From Adineta steineri (lineage: Eukaryota > Rotifera > Eurotatoria > Adinetida > Adinetidae): a stretch of DNA of 64,000 bases. Shown one piece after another: positions 35,038-50,700 of the stretch. The notes under the pieces are model-generated. The model was given only the letters and a program-made list of their open reading frames with translations. It was not told the origin of the DNA and ran no database searches. Position 1 is the first letter of the stretch, and the number at the start of each line of letters is the position of its first letter. The DNA is taken from the NCBI GenBank assembly GCA_905250115.1, contig CAJNOI010000037.1:186001-250000 (forward strand), given 5' to 3'. Position numbers and translations under genes: made by a program.

Positions 35038-36625
35038 ATTTTTTTACATATGTGTGTGTGCTTTTCTCTTGTTATTAATATTGATCACTTGGATCTGATA
35101 AACTTAGTATTTTGCACTGTGTGATATAAAATCGAATAGACTTTTTTTTTATTGAGAGAAATATCTTTTGATCACCACGAAAAGAGAGAAATGATCACCA
35201 AATTACAAAAAAAAACAGTTTAAAAATAATCAAATATAGTAAGAAGGAGCGATTTAACACAACTTTTCTTTTTAGAGATCTTTTTGTAAATGATTATACC
35301 TGGATGTGGTAAAAACGTGGAAACAAAGATTAGTATAGGTGTGTAGAGAAATGTTTGGGCTATCGAATGGTATACTTTTAAAAAAATGATTTAAAATAGC
35401 TTAGTAAATTAGATTTTATTGTTTATCAGTAAAATACATTGGATTGCCAAATCACCTCGCATACTTACATTGATTGCCGAAACACCGCATGCGGGGTAAT
35501 TTGGCAAAGCTATTAGTCAGTCTCACTAAAACTTTATCAGAAGAGATTTTTAGAAATTAAAAACACCAAGCGGTGAAGCAATATTTTTACTAGATATTTT
35601 CTACTCAAAAAAGTTTTCTATCATTAAAAATAAAAAAAAACAATTAGCAAAATAACACAAAAATAAAAATTCGTGTGCCAAATCACCTCTTCTTATTCTA
35701 TTTGATTATTTTTAAACTGTTTTTTTCTAATGAGGTGATCATTTCACTCCTCCTGTGATGATCAAACCACTCCTCGTCCTTTTTTATTTCATTTATTAAA
35801 AATAAATAAGAAGAAAACTGTATGAAATTTAGCGTCAATCTAAGCGAGAGAGAGAGAAAGAAAGAGCATATATAAAGTGTAACACATTAGTGCAAATAAA
35901 TGTAGGTCAATTGGATGTATTCCAAGAGAATAAACAAAATTGAACGAAATATTTTATAAATTTTCAGTTTTAAATAATATCTGATGCATGAAACATTAGA
36001 TAAAATATTGAGTATTAATATTATATTTAGTGTACAATTCAAGTCTTTTTGATCTTAATAGAATTATCCAGTAATCTTTTTCTTATTTACCATAACTTCA
36101 ATATCATTTGTTATCAATAAACACATAAACAAGTTTATCATATTTAACATTGAAGAGTTATTTCAATAGAATAACTAAGTTAAGTACGTAACCTAGTGTT
36201 ATTTTATTTTGCAGCTTCTTTTAACCTTGAAAAAACAAGAAGAAGATAGGTGATAAGATAATACAGGTATATCAAACAGATGTGTTGAAATTTTCTTTTT
36301 TCTTTTTCTTCCCTTCTTCGCTTTCTTCTGTATATTATTCATTCCTCATGTACTTGACCCCTTCTCTGAATAGTTTGAATACACATATATTCAGATAACC
36401 ATGGCAAATATACGAATGATGATGCAGAATGGACGGTGAAGAAAAAAATCTGACGATATAAAATGCAACGAAAAAAAGAATACATAGAACATAACGAAAG
36501 CAGTAATACACCGTCTGATACGTTCTGTTCGTGGGTCAACTACGATAGAAGAAATCATCATCTATTTGTTTTTGAAATTGAGAGCTATGTTATTTTTCCA
36601 GTGTACATATTATATTCACTAAAGT
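35038..36625. other. Spacer between MCC-like gene and TBC1D25
   Basis: AT-rich spacer. Its main content is a 600-bp inverted-repeat element at 35167-35767. The remainder is low-complexity and no exon was recognised. Confidence 0.6.
35167..35767. mobile_element. 600-bp element with ~95-bp terminal inverted repeats
   Basis: The left arm begins TGATCACCACGAAAAG and the right arm ends CTCCTGTGATGATCA. Over about 95 bp they are reverse complements at roughly 80% identity, including the shared block AACAGTTTAAAAATAATCAA. The interior carries further short repeats of TGCCAAATCACCTC on both strands. No open reading frame of note. Long arms and no coding content point to a foldback-type DNA transposon relic; no TSD was identified. 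Confidence 0.72.
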
Positions 36626-39600
36626 ATGTTGTCAACTAATGAAATACAAATGGATTCATCATATTCATCGTTAATTACAGATGATCGTTGTAGATGTCAT
36701 AGTAATGATGAGGTAATATTTTATACGTTTATTAAAAGAGAAATTGACCGTATCAGTAGGGGCTCGTTCAAACATAATGTGATTGATAATACTCAAGTAG
36801 ATACTTAATTAACCAACATATAATACTTGACATAATGACGACTGTCTATTATTCTTTGTTACACATCTTCTTCTATATTCCTTTGTTCTAGTAAAACAAA
36901 GTTTCAAATATAGACAGACACATTCGTCTTCTTCTTTTTGTTGTAAATGACAACTAAATACAATTCAGCCAATTAGAATTAAGTAAAATATTATAATAAG
37001 TAGTTTAAACCTAGAAATACTTTTATATATCGAAAAATTTGATGATGTAAAATTAGATCTATATACTAATGAACCTTCAAATAAAAGTTGTATTGTAATA
37101 AATTCTATAGAACCTTAAAAGTCTACTACAACAGATTAATTAGCATACATAGATCGAAAACTTAATCTGATTTATCTTATTAGAGAACGTGTTAAAAGTT
37201 AATTTAGTACAATACTTTCTTTTTGTTAAATCAAAGATGGTAAGAATACGATAATTCTATATAAATTTATCATCTAAAAGAGTTTAATGGTAAAAAAAAG
37301 TTCGCACCACTTTCGTTTAGACACTTTGTAATATGACATAACCCTTCGTGGTTGTTTCGGGGTCCATCTAGATCCACCCATGAAATTTCATCAAAAAACA
37401 AAGTTTTAGCGCCATTAAAGCTTTTCATTTATATACCATAAAGATATAGATGCTTCAAATTTATAAGGATATGAACGCATTTCGTGCTAAGCGCTGTAAG
37501 AGCGTTCCGTAGTAAAAATAAGGATTGAGTAGAGTCTTTCGAAAATGACAAATTTTACGCTTTTTCTTACTAAATGTAAGTCATTATTATAAGTAGCGAA
37601 GATGAAAACAAATCTTTAGAAAGGAAACAACACCGCGAGAGAATAAATGGCATCAATATCACTATTTAAAATAAGATTATAGCATCATAGTTGTTGAGGG
37701 ATCCACAAGGACCCGTAGCTGCATTTTTTCTCCGTTAGATCTACTCATGATTTCTAATATGGGTAGCGTGTACTAACAAAAGACTAGAGATTAGATGCGA
37801 GAATCCATCGGAAACAGAAACTCTTAAGAGAGAACTACGTAAAGAGCCGTGAAGTGGATCCTCTTAGACCTCACAACATCAACGGAGGGATAACACATCC
37901 TATGCTATTATATTTGAATAAATTCTCATTCTTTTTATACTATGAAAATAACTGACTTTGTTTCTATTTATAGGTGACATCAACTTTTACATCAAAACAT
38001 AATTGTCAACACATACAACGAGATTTATATTTATCAAATATCGTAATTTTTGTTATATCGGTATAAAATAAGAATAATTATTAAAACGAAATTTTTTCAA
38101 TGAATTCTTTTAGTTGTATAAATCTAATGTATGTCAAACACGAAAGACATTTTCTGTTAATCTTCCATTATTATCGTATTCATTTCTTATTCGTTTGGTA
38201 AATCGAGCATTTAATTTATATTCAAATTTTACGTTACATACAAAACAAAATTTAATTATCACAGATGATTTTGATCTTGATGGTTGTATTATGAATCAAA
38301 CAGATGAACATAATTTAGAATTTATTGTTAATCAATATGATATTGATGATTGGTGTATTATAGAAGATGATACTACGGATAATTTTGAATTAATTGAAAT
38401 TGATAATCATTGTACATTAGTTACAATTAAATCGATTTGTAATCGCCATGAAACATTATTACAAAAAGCAACAAATTGGTTACATGGTTCAGTTAATACA
38501 TTATTAAATAATTATTTAACAAAAAAAGAATTTTTTCAAATGTTAGATTCATCAACGGGTCGTTTATTAAATGAAGATTTATTACGACAACGTATATATG
38601 ATAATGGTTGTGAACAATCCATACGTAAAATTGTTTGGTGTTATTTATTTCGTATATTTAATCAAACAATGACAAATGAAGATAAAATTCAGTATACAAT
38701 TAAAGCAAAAGAACGATACAATGAGTATGTTAATTCTCTTTCTTCGAATCAGTATCTTATCCAGGGTTTGATTTTCGAGGGGTCAAAAACGATCTCCAGG
38801 GGAGGGGGAACATCAGGGGGAAAACAGCTGATTGTTGATTAGGGTTGATTAGAAGTGCAGCTAATCCTCTTCCTAATCAATAATCAGCTGTTTTCTCCTT
38901 GGGGTAAATTCATATTACAGGGCGCAAAATCGTACATCTCGGGAAGGCAAATGCAGTCGTCGGAAGTGCAAAATGCCTCCCCACCCCGCCCTCGCTAGAT
39001 AAAACACTGCTCCAGATGTTCCTCAATAAGACTTTCAGCAGATTGCACTTTCGCCAGTGCCGAAATTTTGCCAGTACATCCTTGACCTTTCGTCACTAAA
39101 ATATCAATCCTTTTCTTTAACCTATTTTTATCTTATGAGGAACTTCGACAGAACCCATACTTTCAAAAAATATGCATTCTCCGAAAAACATTGTTTTAAT
39201 TGTCAATTTTGATACTATTTCCAGTAGCTATTTTACCCACAGTTATGAGTAAAGTTTTGAAATGTAGAATCATTTATGATTCAGTCTGACACCTCGTCTT
39301 TTTTTCTCAATTATTTATAGTACACGATGGTACTTCTTAAAGATTTGCCTTCTAATTTCTTTATGTTCGATAATGATGAATACTTTTCTAGGATGAAACA
39401 AGCTTGGCAAAGTAAACAAGAATCGGAAATAATGATATTAGAAAATTTAATACAAAAAGATGTAACACGTACTGATAGTTCAGTAAAATTTTTTGGTAAT
39501 AAAAAGAATTTATCTCGACAAAAATTACAACATATTCTTATGACTTATTGTGTTTATCATCCTGAACCTGGTTATGCACAAGGTTAATTAAATTTTTCCT

Positions 39601-40559
39601 TTAAAAAAAACAACCACTAGATCTTTTTTGTCTATAGGTATGACAGATATGGCAGCACCCATTTTATATGTTATACGTGATGAAGCATTAGCATATGCAT
39701 GTTTTTGTGCATTAATGCGTTATATGACACCATTATTTCATTCGGATGGTATTGCAATAAATCGTCGTTTAGATTTATTAAGAAAAACTATTCAAGCTAT
39801 TGATATTGAACTGTGGAATAAAATTGAACAATGTGATATTAGTTTGTAACATATTTTTTAAAAAAATAATTAAATTAAATATTTTATATTTTAGGTAATT
39901 TAATGTTTGCATATCGTTGGTTATTATTAGATTGTAAACGTGAATTTCCATTCAAAGATATATGTTCTGTATTTGAAACTCTATGGGCATCATTACCACT
40001 TGATCGATTTGAATTAAATAATAATACTTATTCAGATGTTGATGATCTATGTCCATCATCAATATGTTCATATCGTCATATATCAATGATATCATCAATA
40101 ACAAATACAATATTATCTTCACATTCATATTCATCAATTGCTGAAGAAAATCAATCGGAACATTCAAGTATTGATGGTTGTGATTCTGGTTATCGTGATG
40201 AACAAATTTCAACAATAGGCGATTTAAATATAAATTATTCTCAACAAGATAATATAACAATAACATCATGTATACCATTAGAAAAATGGTTAAAAAAATT
40301 TTCAAATATTGATAATGAATATGATTATTCAGATATGTTTACAATATTTCTTTGTATAGCTTTACTTGAACAAAATCGTTCATCAATTATGCAAGTATCA
40401 ACAATAAATATTGATAATGATGATTGCATTGGATATTATTTTACACGTCTTGTTAGACAAAATGATGCTAAACAAGCATTAAAATTAGCAAGAAATTATC
40501 ATAAACAATATGTTGTATTTCAAATGCGTATTAAACAATTATTAATGTCGAACAATTAA
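36626..40559 (+). CDS. TBC1D25: TBC domain RabGAP, TBC1D25-like
   Basis: GTPase-activating protein for Rab GTPases; the vertebrate homologue acts in autophagosome maturation. Six exons in phase: 36626-36712, 37974-38042, 38114-38724, 39392-39582, 39638-39841, 39895-40559; 608 residues. The TBC domain starts near residue 200 (SIRKIVWCYLFRIFNQ). Both catalytic fingers are present: the arginine finger IQKDVTR (276-282) and the glutamine finger YAQG (317-320). GMTDMAAPILYVIRDEALAYA and FAYRWLLLDCKREFPF match the TBC1D25 type. A Ser/Asp-rich insertion (about 420-510) is followed by a helical C-terminus. The first intron (1.26 kb) and third intron (667 bp) are large; the third contains a hairpin repeat. 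Confidence 0.85.
36713..37973. other. Large first intron of TBC1D25
   Basis: A 1.26-kb intron. The half from about 37280 to 37900 is less AT-rich than its surroundings and looks like inserted repeat DNA, but I could not define ends or a coding frame. Confidence 0.5.
38819..38897. repeat. Near-perfect hairpin (24-bp arms)
   Basis: Inside intron 3 of TBC1D25. Left arm GAAAACAGCTGATTGTTGAT continues to TAGG; the right arm is its reverse complement with one mismatch. The loop of about 28 nt holds a smaller related repeat. It probably marks one end or the core of an inserted element, since the following ~300 bp (38925-39230) are compositionally unlike the gene. Confidence 0.75.
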
Positions 40560-42743
40560 TTCTTTTCTTTCTCTCTCTCTAGTCTTTCATATATATATAT
40601 GCACATATATATATATGTGTGTGTGTGTATATGTGTATTGATACTCCTCAGTCAGCCATAATAAATCTCTTTAATATTACGGTGAAAATTCTACTAACAT
40701 CATTATTTCCTTCGATTTTCTTTTAGATATAATTCGAAGTTCTTTTCTTTTCTTTTTTGTCTTAGTAAATAAAATAATAGGATAATTTGTATTGAAAAAT
40801 ATTCCTTTCTTTCTGTCTTTTTCTTTTAATGTCAGACATCGAATTAATAGAATAATAAAATTATACGCATATTTATATATCAATCGATCGTCCTATTTGT
40901 TTTACTGAATCTTTTGATTATGCGTCAATATGAGCACTACAGATATAACAATTATTAGATTCTTAATATTAATTTGAATCATGTAGGTTACTAAAATTTC
41001 TCTAATACAAAACTAATCATATCGATCATCAAACTTTGTGCGTTATCGAAACGTAGTGGAGTAGGAGCAAAAGGAATAACAAATATGTCAAGTAATCCGG
41101 AAAAGAAACAAACCATCTCGAAAAGTTTTGTGAAATGAGTGTGGGTGTTGATGTAGAAGAAAAGTAGTCTATACCTATACATCCACACCTACACTCACCC
41201 TCACCCACCCACATCATATTCACACCCTGAACACCCGCTGCTACAACGACGACATCGATCGTGCCGAGCTTCTCGGCGGACCCTCACTACTGGTGGCTTC
41301 GAAGAACTAAGCTTATCAGATTCTGTCTAATATATCCACCCTTTTGCTTTTTGTGTCTTCTATGATTAATAAGCTTCAAGTAAAATTTTTCCGGGTTTCT
41401 TGACAACACCGAAATAACTAGCAGTTACTGTTAACTCAGAACTGCGTTAAACATTTATTTTTCATTCAGACATCAAAAAAAAGAATTGCCTGATAAATGA
41501 ATTTATATTATGAGTAAAAGAGTTTTTCCTTCGATGAACATTAAGAGAAAGCTTTAGTTTTTTATCCAGTACGAATAATGTCAAATATATATATTTATTG
41601 AAAAATAAATCATTATTGATTTAGGATATCATTGATCCAGTGTTTGCCTTAGTGAAATAATTGTAAATGAAACTTTCTTTTAAGAAGAAAACTCAATCAT
41701 ACTGTTTATATCAATAAAAAAACAGCTATTATTCAAAAAAAGTGAGGAAAAAAATGTTTTTGTTCCACTTTCAATTGAACAAATAATAAATATGAATTGA
41801 TTCTTATTTAAATAACATTTTCTTTGTTATGCATTGTATCACAAAACTATCTTAGAATATAATCCTAAATAAATATCTATGCAAATGAAAAACAAATATT
41901 TTTATATAACAATCAAATTTACTATAGCGTACAAATATTTATTAACTCTTTTTTAAAACTAATATAATTGAAAAATTCATAATCATTGTCTTGTAAAATC
42001 GTAAGAGATATAATTTGTGAAAAAAAATATTAATAGAATTATTTGAAACAACTGTATTTTCCAGGAGATATCAGCGTAACTTTTGTTGTTGCAAACCAGG
42101 GTGAGAATGATTGCTCCTCACTCCCTCCAAAGTTCGAGTGTCAACTGAATACTCAGGCCTGAACTACCTAGACATGGCTGCCGTGAACCGAGAGATTTCA
42201 TCTCCCGATCTTAAAATATTCGTGATATAGCTGATTACAATATATTGTCTATTAGATTCATCAAACCCGTTTTTTGCTAGAAAATCGACTGCTGTTCAGT
42301 CAGTCTATGGTATCAAATTTAGATTTATGCGTTTGTTTTGCTAATAATTGTTTAATTTTTCTTTCTTTTCAATGTTAAAATCTATTAGCTTATCTCAAAT
42401 TAAGATCAAAGATTGAATTTATCGATTATTTACCAGGGTAAAAAAGCTGTATAAAAGTTTCGATCTTTTATTGTTTCTTTTTGTCTTCAAGTCATTTATT
42501 CATTGGTTACTGTATTTCGCCAATAAAAATCATTCTCTATCACATCCTCCTTTATAAAACAATCAGATTAAAATTAAAAAGAAAATCTTTAAAATGAAAT
42601 TGATTTTTAAATAAATGAATTTTTTTCGAAAAATTTTTTCGTTCTATTTCTAACAAGAAAAACAAACAATTAGAGGTCAACATAACGAATCATTTCAAAA
42701 TGCCTATGTAACTAATTCATTTTCTCCGATTATCATTAGAATA
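40560..42743. other. Spacer between TBC1D25 and SMAD genes
   Basis: 2.2 kb without a recognised exon. It begins with a TA/TG microsatellite (about 40590-40636), has a G-rich (minus strand) patch at 41150-41225 of GTGGGT/GAGGGT-like words and a more GC-rich block at 41225-41310. The rest is AT-rich. Confidence 0.55.
40590..40636. repeat. TA/TG microsatellite
   Basis: Mixed TA and TG dinucleotide runs just downstream of the TBC1D25 stop codon. Confidence 0.85.
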
Positions 42744-44658
<1,915 letters not shown>

Positions 44659-44852
44659 AAAAGAATCTCAAATTAATTAATTTTTTAGATCTGCTTACAT
44701 ATTTTGTATGAGTACGCTTTTAGTCTTGTATATTTATTTGCTTGTTCTATTCGTTTTTATTTATCCGAAATATTTGTGTGTATATATATATATATATGTG
44801 TGTATATCTATACGTTTAATGAATTTTTCTAGATTGACATTTAAGAAACAAA

Positions 44853-45173
44853 ATGGTCAACGTACCAAAAACACGTCGTACATTTTGCAAAGGAAAAAAT
44901 TGCAAAAAACATACTTTACATAAAGTATCACAATACAAAAAAGGCAAAGATAGTGTCCATGCTCAAGGTAAACGACGTTACGATATGAAACAAAAAGGTT
45001 ATGGTGGACAAAAGAAACCTGTTTTTCATAAAAAAGCTAAAACAACAAAAAAAATCGTTTTACGTATGGAATGTACGGAATGTAAATTTAAGAAACAATT
45101 AGCCATTAAACGTACCAAACATTTCGAATTGGGTGCCGAAAAAAAGAAGAAAAATCAAGTTATCAATTATTAA
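44853..45173 (+). CDS. RPL36A: Large ribosomal subunit protein eL42 (L36a/L44)
   Basis: Intact 106-residue protein with an uninterrupted coding region. The zinc-ribbon cysteines are C12/C17 (CKGKNC) and C74/C77 (CTEC). The conserved GGQ loop (51-53), which contacts the ribosomal E site, is followed by Pro56, the residue found in cycloheximide-sensitive forms. The basic composition and length are normal for the family. The ATG lies 20 nt after a TTTTTCTAG acceptor, so the leader is spliced. It follows the SMAD gene closely on the same strand. Confidence 0.95.
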   Translation: MVNVPKTRRTFCKGKNCKKHTLHKVSQYKKGKDSVHAQGKRRYDMKQKGYGGQKKPVFHKKAKTTKKIVLRMECTECKFKKQLAIKRTKHFELGAEKKKKNQVINY

Positions 45174-45508
45174 ACAAATTCAACAACAACAAGCAAACAA
45201 TTATTTTACCATCAATTATTGTTTTTCTTTTGTTTGTTGATATAGAGAAATTTGTTTATTTTTATTTCTGTTATAACGAATTTTTAACATCAAAATTCGT
45301 TCAGTGAAAAAAAAAACCAATAAAAATACAAATCCGATATTTGTTTTTTTTTCTAGATTTTCTTTTTTTTTTAAGCAAAAAGAAATATTTATTATCAATT
45401 GATCATTTTAAGGTATTCATTTGCATGATGAGATAATATAAAACAACTTGTTTCTATGTTTACGTGTATAGAAGAAGTTTTTTTAACTAACTAAGTGTTT
45501 TAGTTTCT

Positions 45509-45784
45509 TAGTCAGACAAGCGTGCTAAAGCGCCATTTTTACGCGTTTATAGCCACGCATTTTATCGTAAAAAACAACAAAAAAAATGAGTTATAATATG
45601 TACTTTTGAGACATCAGAACGCGTTCCTCCAAGGACTTGAAGATTTTTTAACCTAGTCAGGCAACCGTGACAAAACAACATTTTTACTCGTTCAAAGTTA
45701 CGCATTTTACCGTAAAAACAACGAAAAAATGCGTTATAATATGTACTTTTAAGACATTAGAACGCATTTTCCCAAGGACATGAA
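45509..45784 (+). repeat. 145-bp tandem satellite, two units, running into gap
   Basis: Unit 1 starts at 45509 and unit 2 at 45654, both opening TAGTCAG. Shared blocks include ACGCATTTTAYCGTAAAAA and TTATAATATGTACTTTT. Identity is roughly 80%. The second unit is cut by the N gap, so the array probably continues there. Confidence 0.82.
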
Positions 45785-45884
45785 NNNNNNNNNNNNNNNN
45801 NNNNNNNNNNNNNNNNNNNNNNNNNNNNNNNNNNNNNNNNNNNNNNNNNNNNNNNNNNNNNNNNNNNNNNNNNNNNNNNNNNNN
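45785..45884. other. Assembly gap (100 N)
   Basis: Run of exactly 100 N adjoining satellite units. Collapse of a tandem array is the likely cause. It also separates the PAK kinase domain from its N-terminal exons. Confidence 0.95.
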
Positions 45885-46178
45885 ATCAATGTCTTAAACA
45901 TAATACATTGATTCCATTACTGTAGCAGCTGTTTCTTTGTAAAAAAAAAGTCTATCGATCATTAGCCAAGGAGAATAGAATAGATCATTAAATCATATGT
46001 TACACTATCATGACAAGTAAATGATATATAATCTCAATGATTAATACCGTTAATTATAAAACTAACTGAAAAAATATCAAATTAAAAGTTATTCATTCTT
46101 TGATAGTTCAATTTCTGAAGTTTCATTTTTAGAATAAAAAAGACAAATGTTTTTCTCTTTGTTTCGATGCATTATATA

Positions 46179-47592
<1,414 letters not shown>

Positions 47593-47782
47593 TCTTAACA
47601 TTCTTTTTTTTGTATGTTTATTCATTTCGTAATCATTCCATTGAATAATGTAGATTCAAATTCTGTTTTTGTTCATATTCACTTTCTGTTTTATGTAATC
47701 AGATATGTGCAATCTCAATTCTTTCTTTCTTTCTCTGTTTTTTTTCATAAAAACAAACAAACAAACAAATAAATGATAGAAT

Positions 47783-50700
47783 TTAAGTTCTACAATATAA
47801 TTTATGTATATCATAATTTCGTTTATCATCATATGTTTGATTACAATTTGTACATCGATGAATAATATTAAGTGCTAAACTATGTGTTTTAGCTGATGAG
47901 ATATTTCGAGAAGATTTTGTTGGTAAACTATCACGTCGACTATGATCAGTTGTTGATGGACGATTCGATGTTGCTGATCGACCTTTATCTAGAGCAAAAA
48001 CATTTCTATTGAAATTAATCGAATAAAAATGACATACTAGTCGCTATATTATGATCAGATGATGAAGGAATAATTCGAGATGAACGAGTTGTTGGGGGTG
48101 GTCGAGATTCTATTATTGTGCCTAAGTTTCTAAAAAAAACAAAAGATGAAAATTAATTTATGAATAAATTAAAAAAATAATTATACGTTGATTGAATACG
48201 TGTAGAACCTATTGTTCTTGATGACGGATGTTGCTGAGATAAGGTTTCAATATTTACAATTGATTCCGAGTGAATCCATCTACTATTTGTATAATTAGGA
48301 AGAGTATTTGTTGTAGTTATCGGCCTATATATAATCAAAAGATAAGAATATTTCAAACAAAAACATAAATATTACCGTGTTTCCGTAAAAGCTTGTTGTT
48401 GTTCGTCTATTTCACTATCTAATAAAAATAAGGGCGTTCGTTTTGGTTTCTAAAATTATTAAAAGAACTCAATTATAATGATAACCAATATTTTATCAAA
48501 CCGCCCATTCGATATTTCGATTCGAAAAACGAAATATGGATAAAGCATTGCTTTGAAATGAAATTGATAACTTACCGATGTAACTATTTCGTTTCTTAAG
48601 GAATCTTGACGATGTGATTCTTCATGCCGTGTTGAATCTCTCGATTCTTGTGTTATTTTCGATAGATTATTACTATTATTTTTAAGTAAACAGTTTCCTA
48701 ATGATGATTTTAAAGAATCGTTTTGTTTTCGTAATAAATCAATACGTAATTCATTTGTTTGCATTTGATTTTGCATATCATGAATGAGATTATCTGATGC
48801 TATAAATAAAAATATATAAGATTTATAAGGATAAAATATATTTTTTACCTAGTATAGTTTGATTATGTTCATTTATATCTGAATATTTTGATAAGATTTG
48901 TTCACGTTCATTGATTTGTTGATGAATTTGTTCAATATTAGTTTTAAGTGAAGCTACTTCTTGTAAAACATGATTATTTGTTTCCATAAGAATATTTGAA
49001 GATGCTTGATTTTGTTTTTCAATTAATTTTAATGATTTTTGTAATTCATCTCGTTCAATTGTTATTTCCATCACTTGTTTTCTAATTAAAAGAAAAACGT
49101 TTTTTTCATTGTATATAAATAAATAATAAATTATTACTTCAATGATTCACATTCATCTGATAATTCTTCATGTGATTTCGTAAGTATTTTATGCTTTGAT
49201 TGATGATGCTATAGATAATCATTGAAAACAAATAAAGACTTTCTACTTTTATAGATGTTTATTATTTTACTTCTTCTTGTCGAATCATATTTTCAATACG
49301 TATACGTTCTTTTTGTAATTCATGATTACGTTCTTCAAGATCACGTTTAATCACATTAAGTTCGGTTTCTGAACGAATACGATCTTGTTCTAATGTTTTT
49401 ATTAAATCATTTGATTTTATTTGATTTTCTGTAAGGATTTTTAATTCAGATTTCGTTGGTTCTAAAAAAAACATACAATCAATTTTCATAAATTCAATAC
49501 ATTTGTTCGAAAGGTTCTATAGAGAGCTGTGGGTCCAGACTCATGCCTTGATTTTCGTTCAGACTCGGTTTGCATTAATTTGTATTTAGTTTCGATTCTT
49601 AATATAGCCATGTGAAAGAAAATAGAAAAAAGCTTTTTCTTTTTTTATTCTCAACAGTGGCGGATCTAGGATTTTGTAAGAGAGGGGCGATACCTGAGTA
49701 GGGGAGGGGGCGATTTCGGCTAAAAACTATCTTTTGAGTATAATCCAAGTAGTATGACCCTATTTTTTAGTTCATTTCTGCTGTAAAAAGTCAAAAAAAA
49801 TTTCTGAAGGGTGGAGGCGATCGTCGCCATTGTTTTTCCTAAATCCGCCACTGATTCTCAGACTCGCCAATAAATAACTAATATGCCTTTTGGTTTGGGC
49901 AAGCACATGAAAAACGCGAAATATCAATAAAATATTCGGTCTAGACCCGACTGGATCCGGATCCAAAAAAACGTAGACCCGCAGTTCCCTAATGTTCTAT
50001 CTCGGACAGAGTAATTATCGTATAAAATATCAGGTGGGTGAATACATCTTAAAATTCAAGGGCTACATAACATTATATTGATCTTTTATCTATTGTTTTA
50101 AGCAAGTTTACCGAATTTTTCGATTTGTTCTCTATTTGAAATACATTCATTATTTAGATCATTGAATTGTTGTTCGAGATTAATTTTTTGTGTAGTTAAT
50201 AATTTAATTTGTTCATTTAAATTCGATTTATCTTGATCGTATTCTTTTTTTAATTCAATAATTTTCTTTTCATATGATTCTTGTAGAATTTTTTTCGATT
50301 GTTTATTTTCATTAATTAATTGCTGTAAATGACGATTTGTTTCAATTTGTTGTTTAAAATGTTTTTCATTTAAATCTAAATCGTTTTTGGTTTTATTTAA
50401 TGTATTCTGTAAATATTCAAGATGTTTTGATAAACTATCGAAATCTTTTGATTGAGATTCAAACCAATGAATAATATCATCGGATGATAACCATTCAGGT
50501 ACAGTCGTTGTTGAACATCGATGATGTGCAAGAGATGATGGTAAATTATATGTAACACATAAATTGATAATACTATCACCAAAATCACGAAGACATTGTT
50601 GAAGTTTAGTACATGATGAACATGGACCAAATGATGTTTCAATTGTTTGACAATGTTTTTCAGGATTATTCGTTGATTTTGATTGTATTACTGCTGTACG

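Noticed and set aside
39952-40305. Minus-strand frame of 117 codons
   Set aside because: Antisense shadow of the last TBC1D25 exon.
41150-41225. Interstitial telomere-like repeat (GTGGGT/GAGGGT words, minus strand)
   Set aside because: Words are irregular with no constant period; could be chance G-richness.
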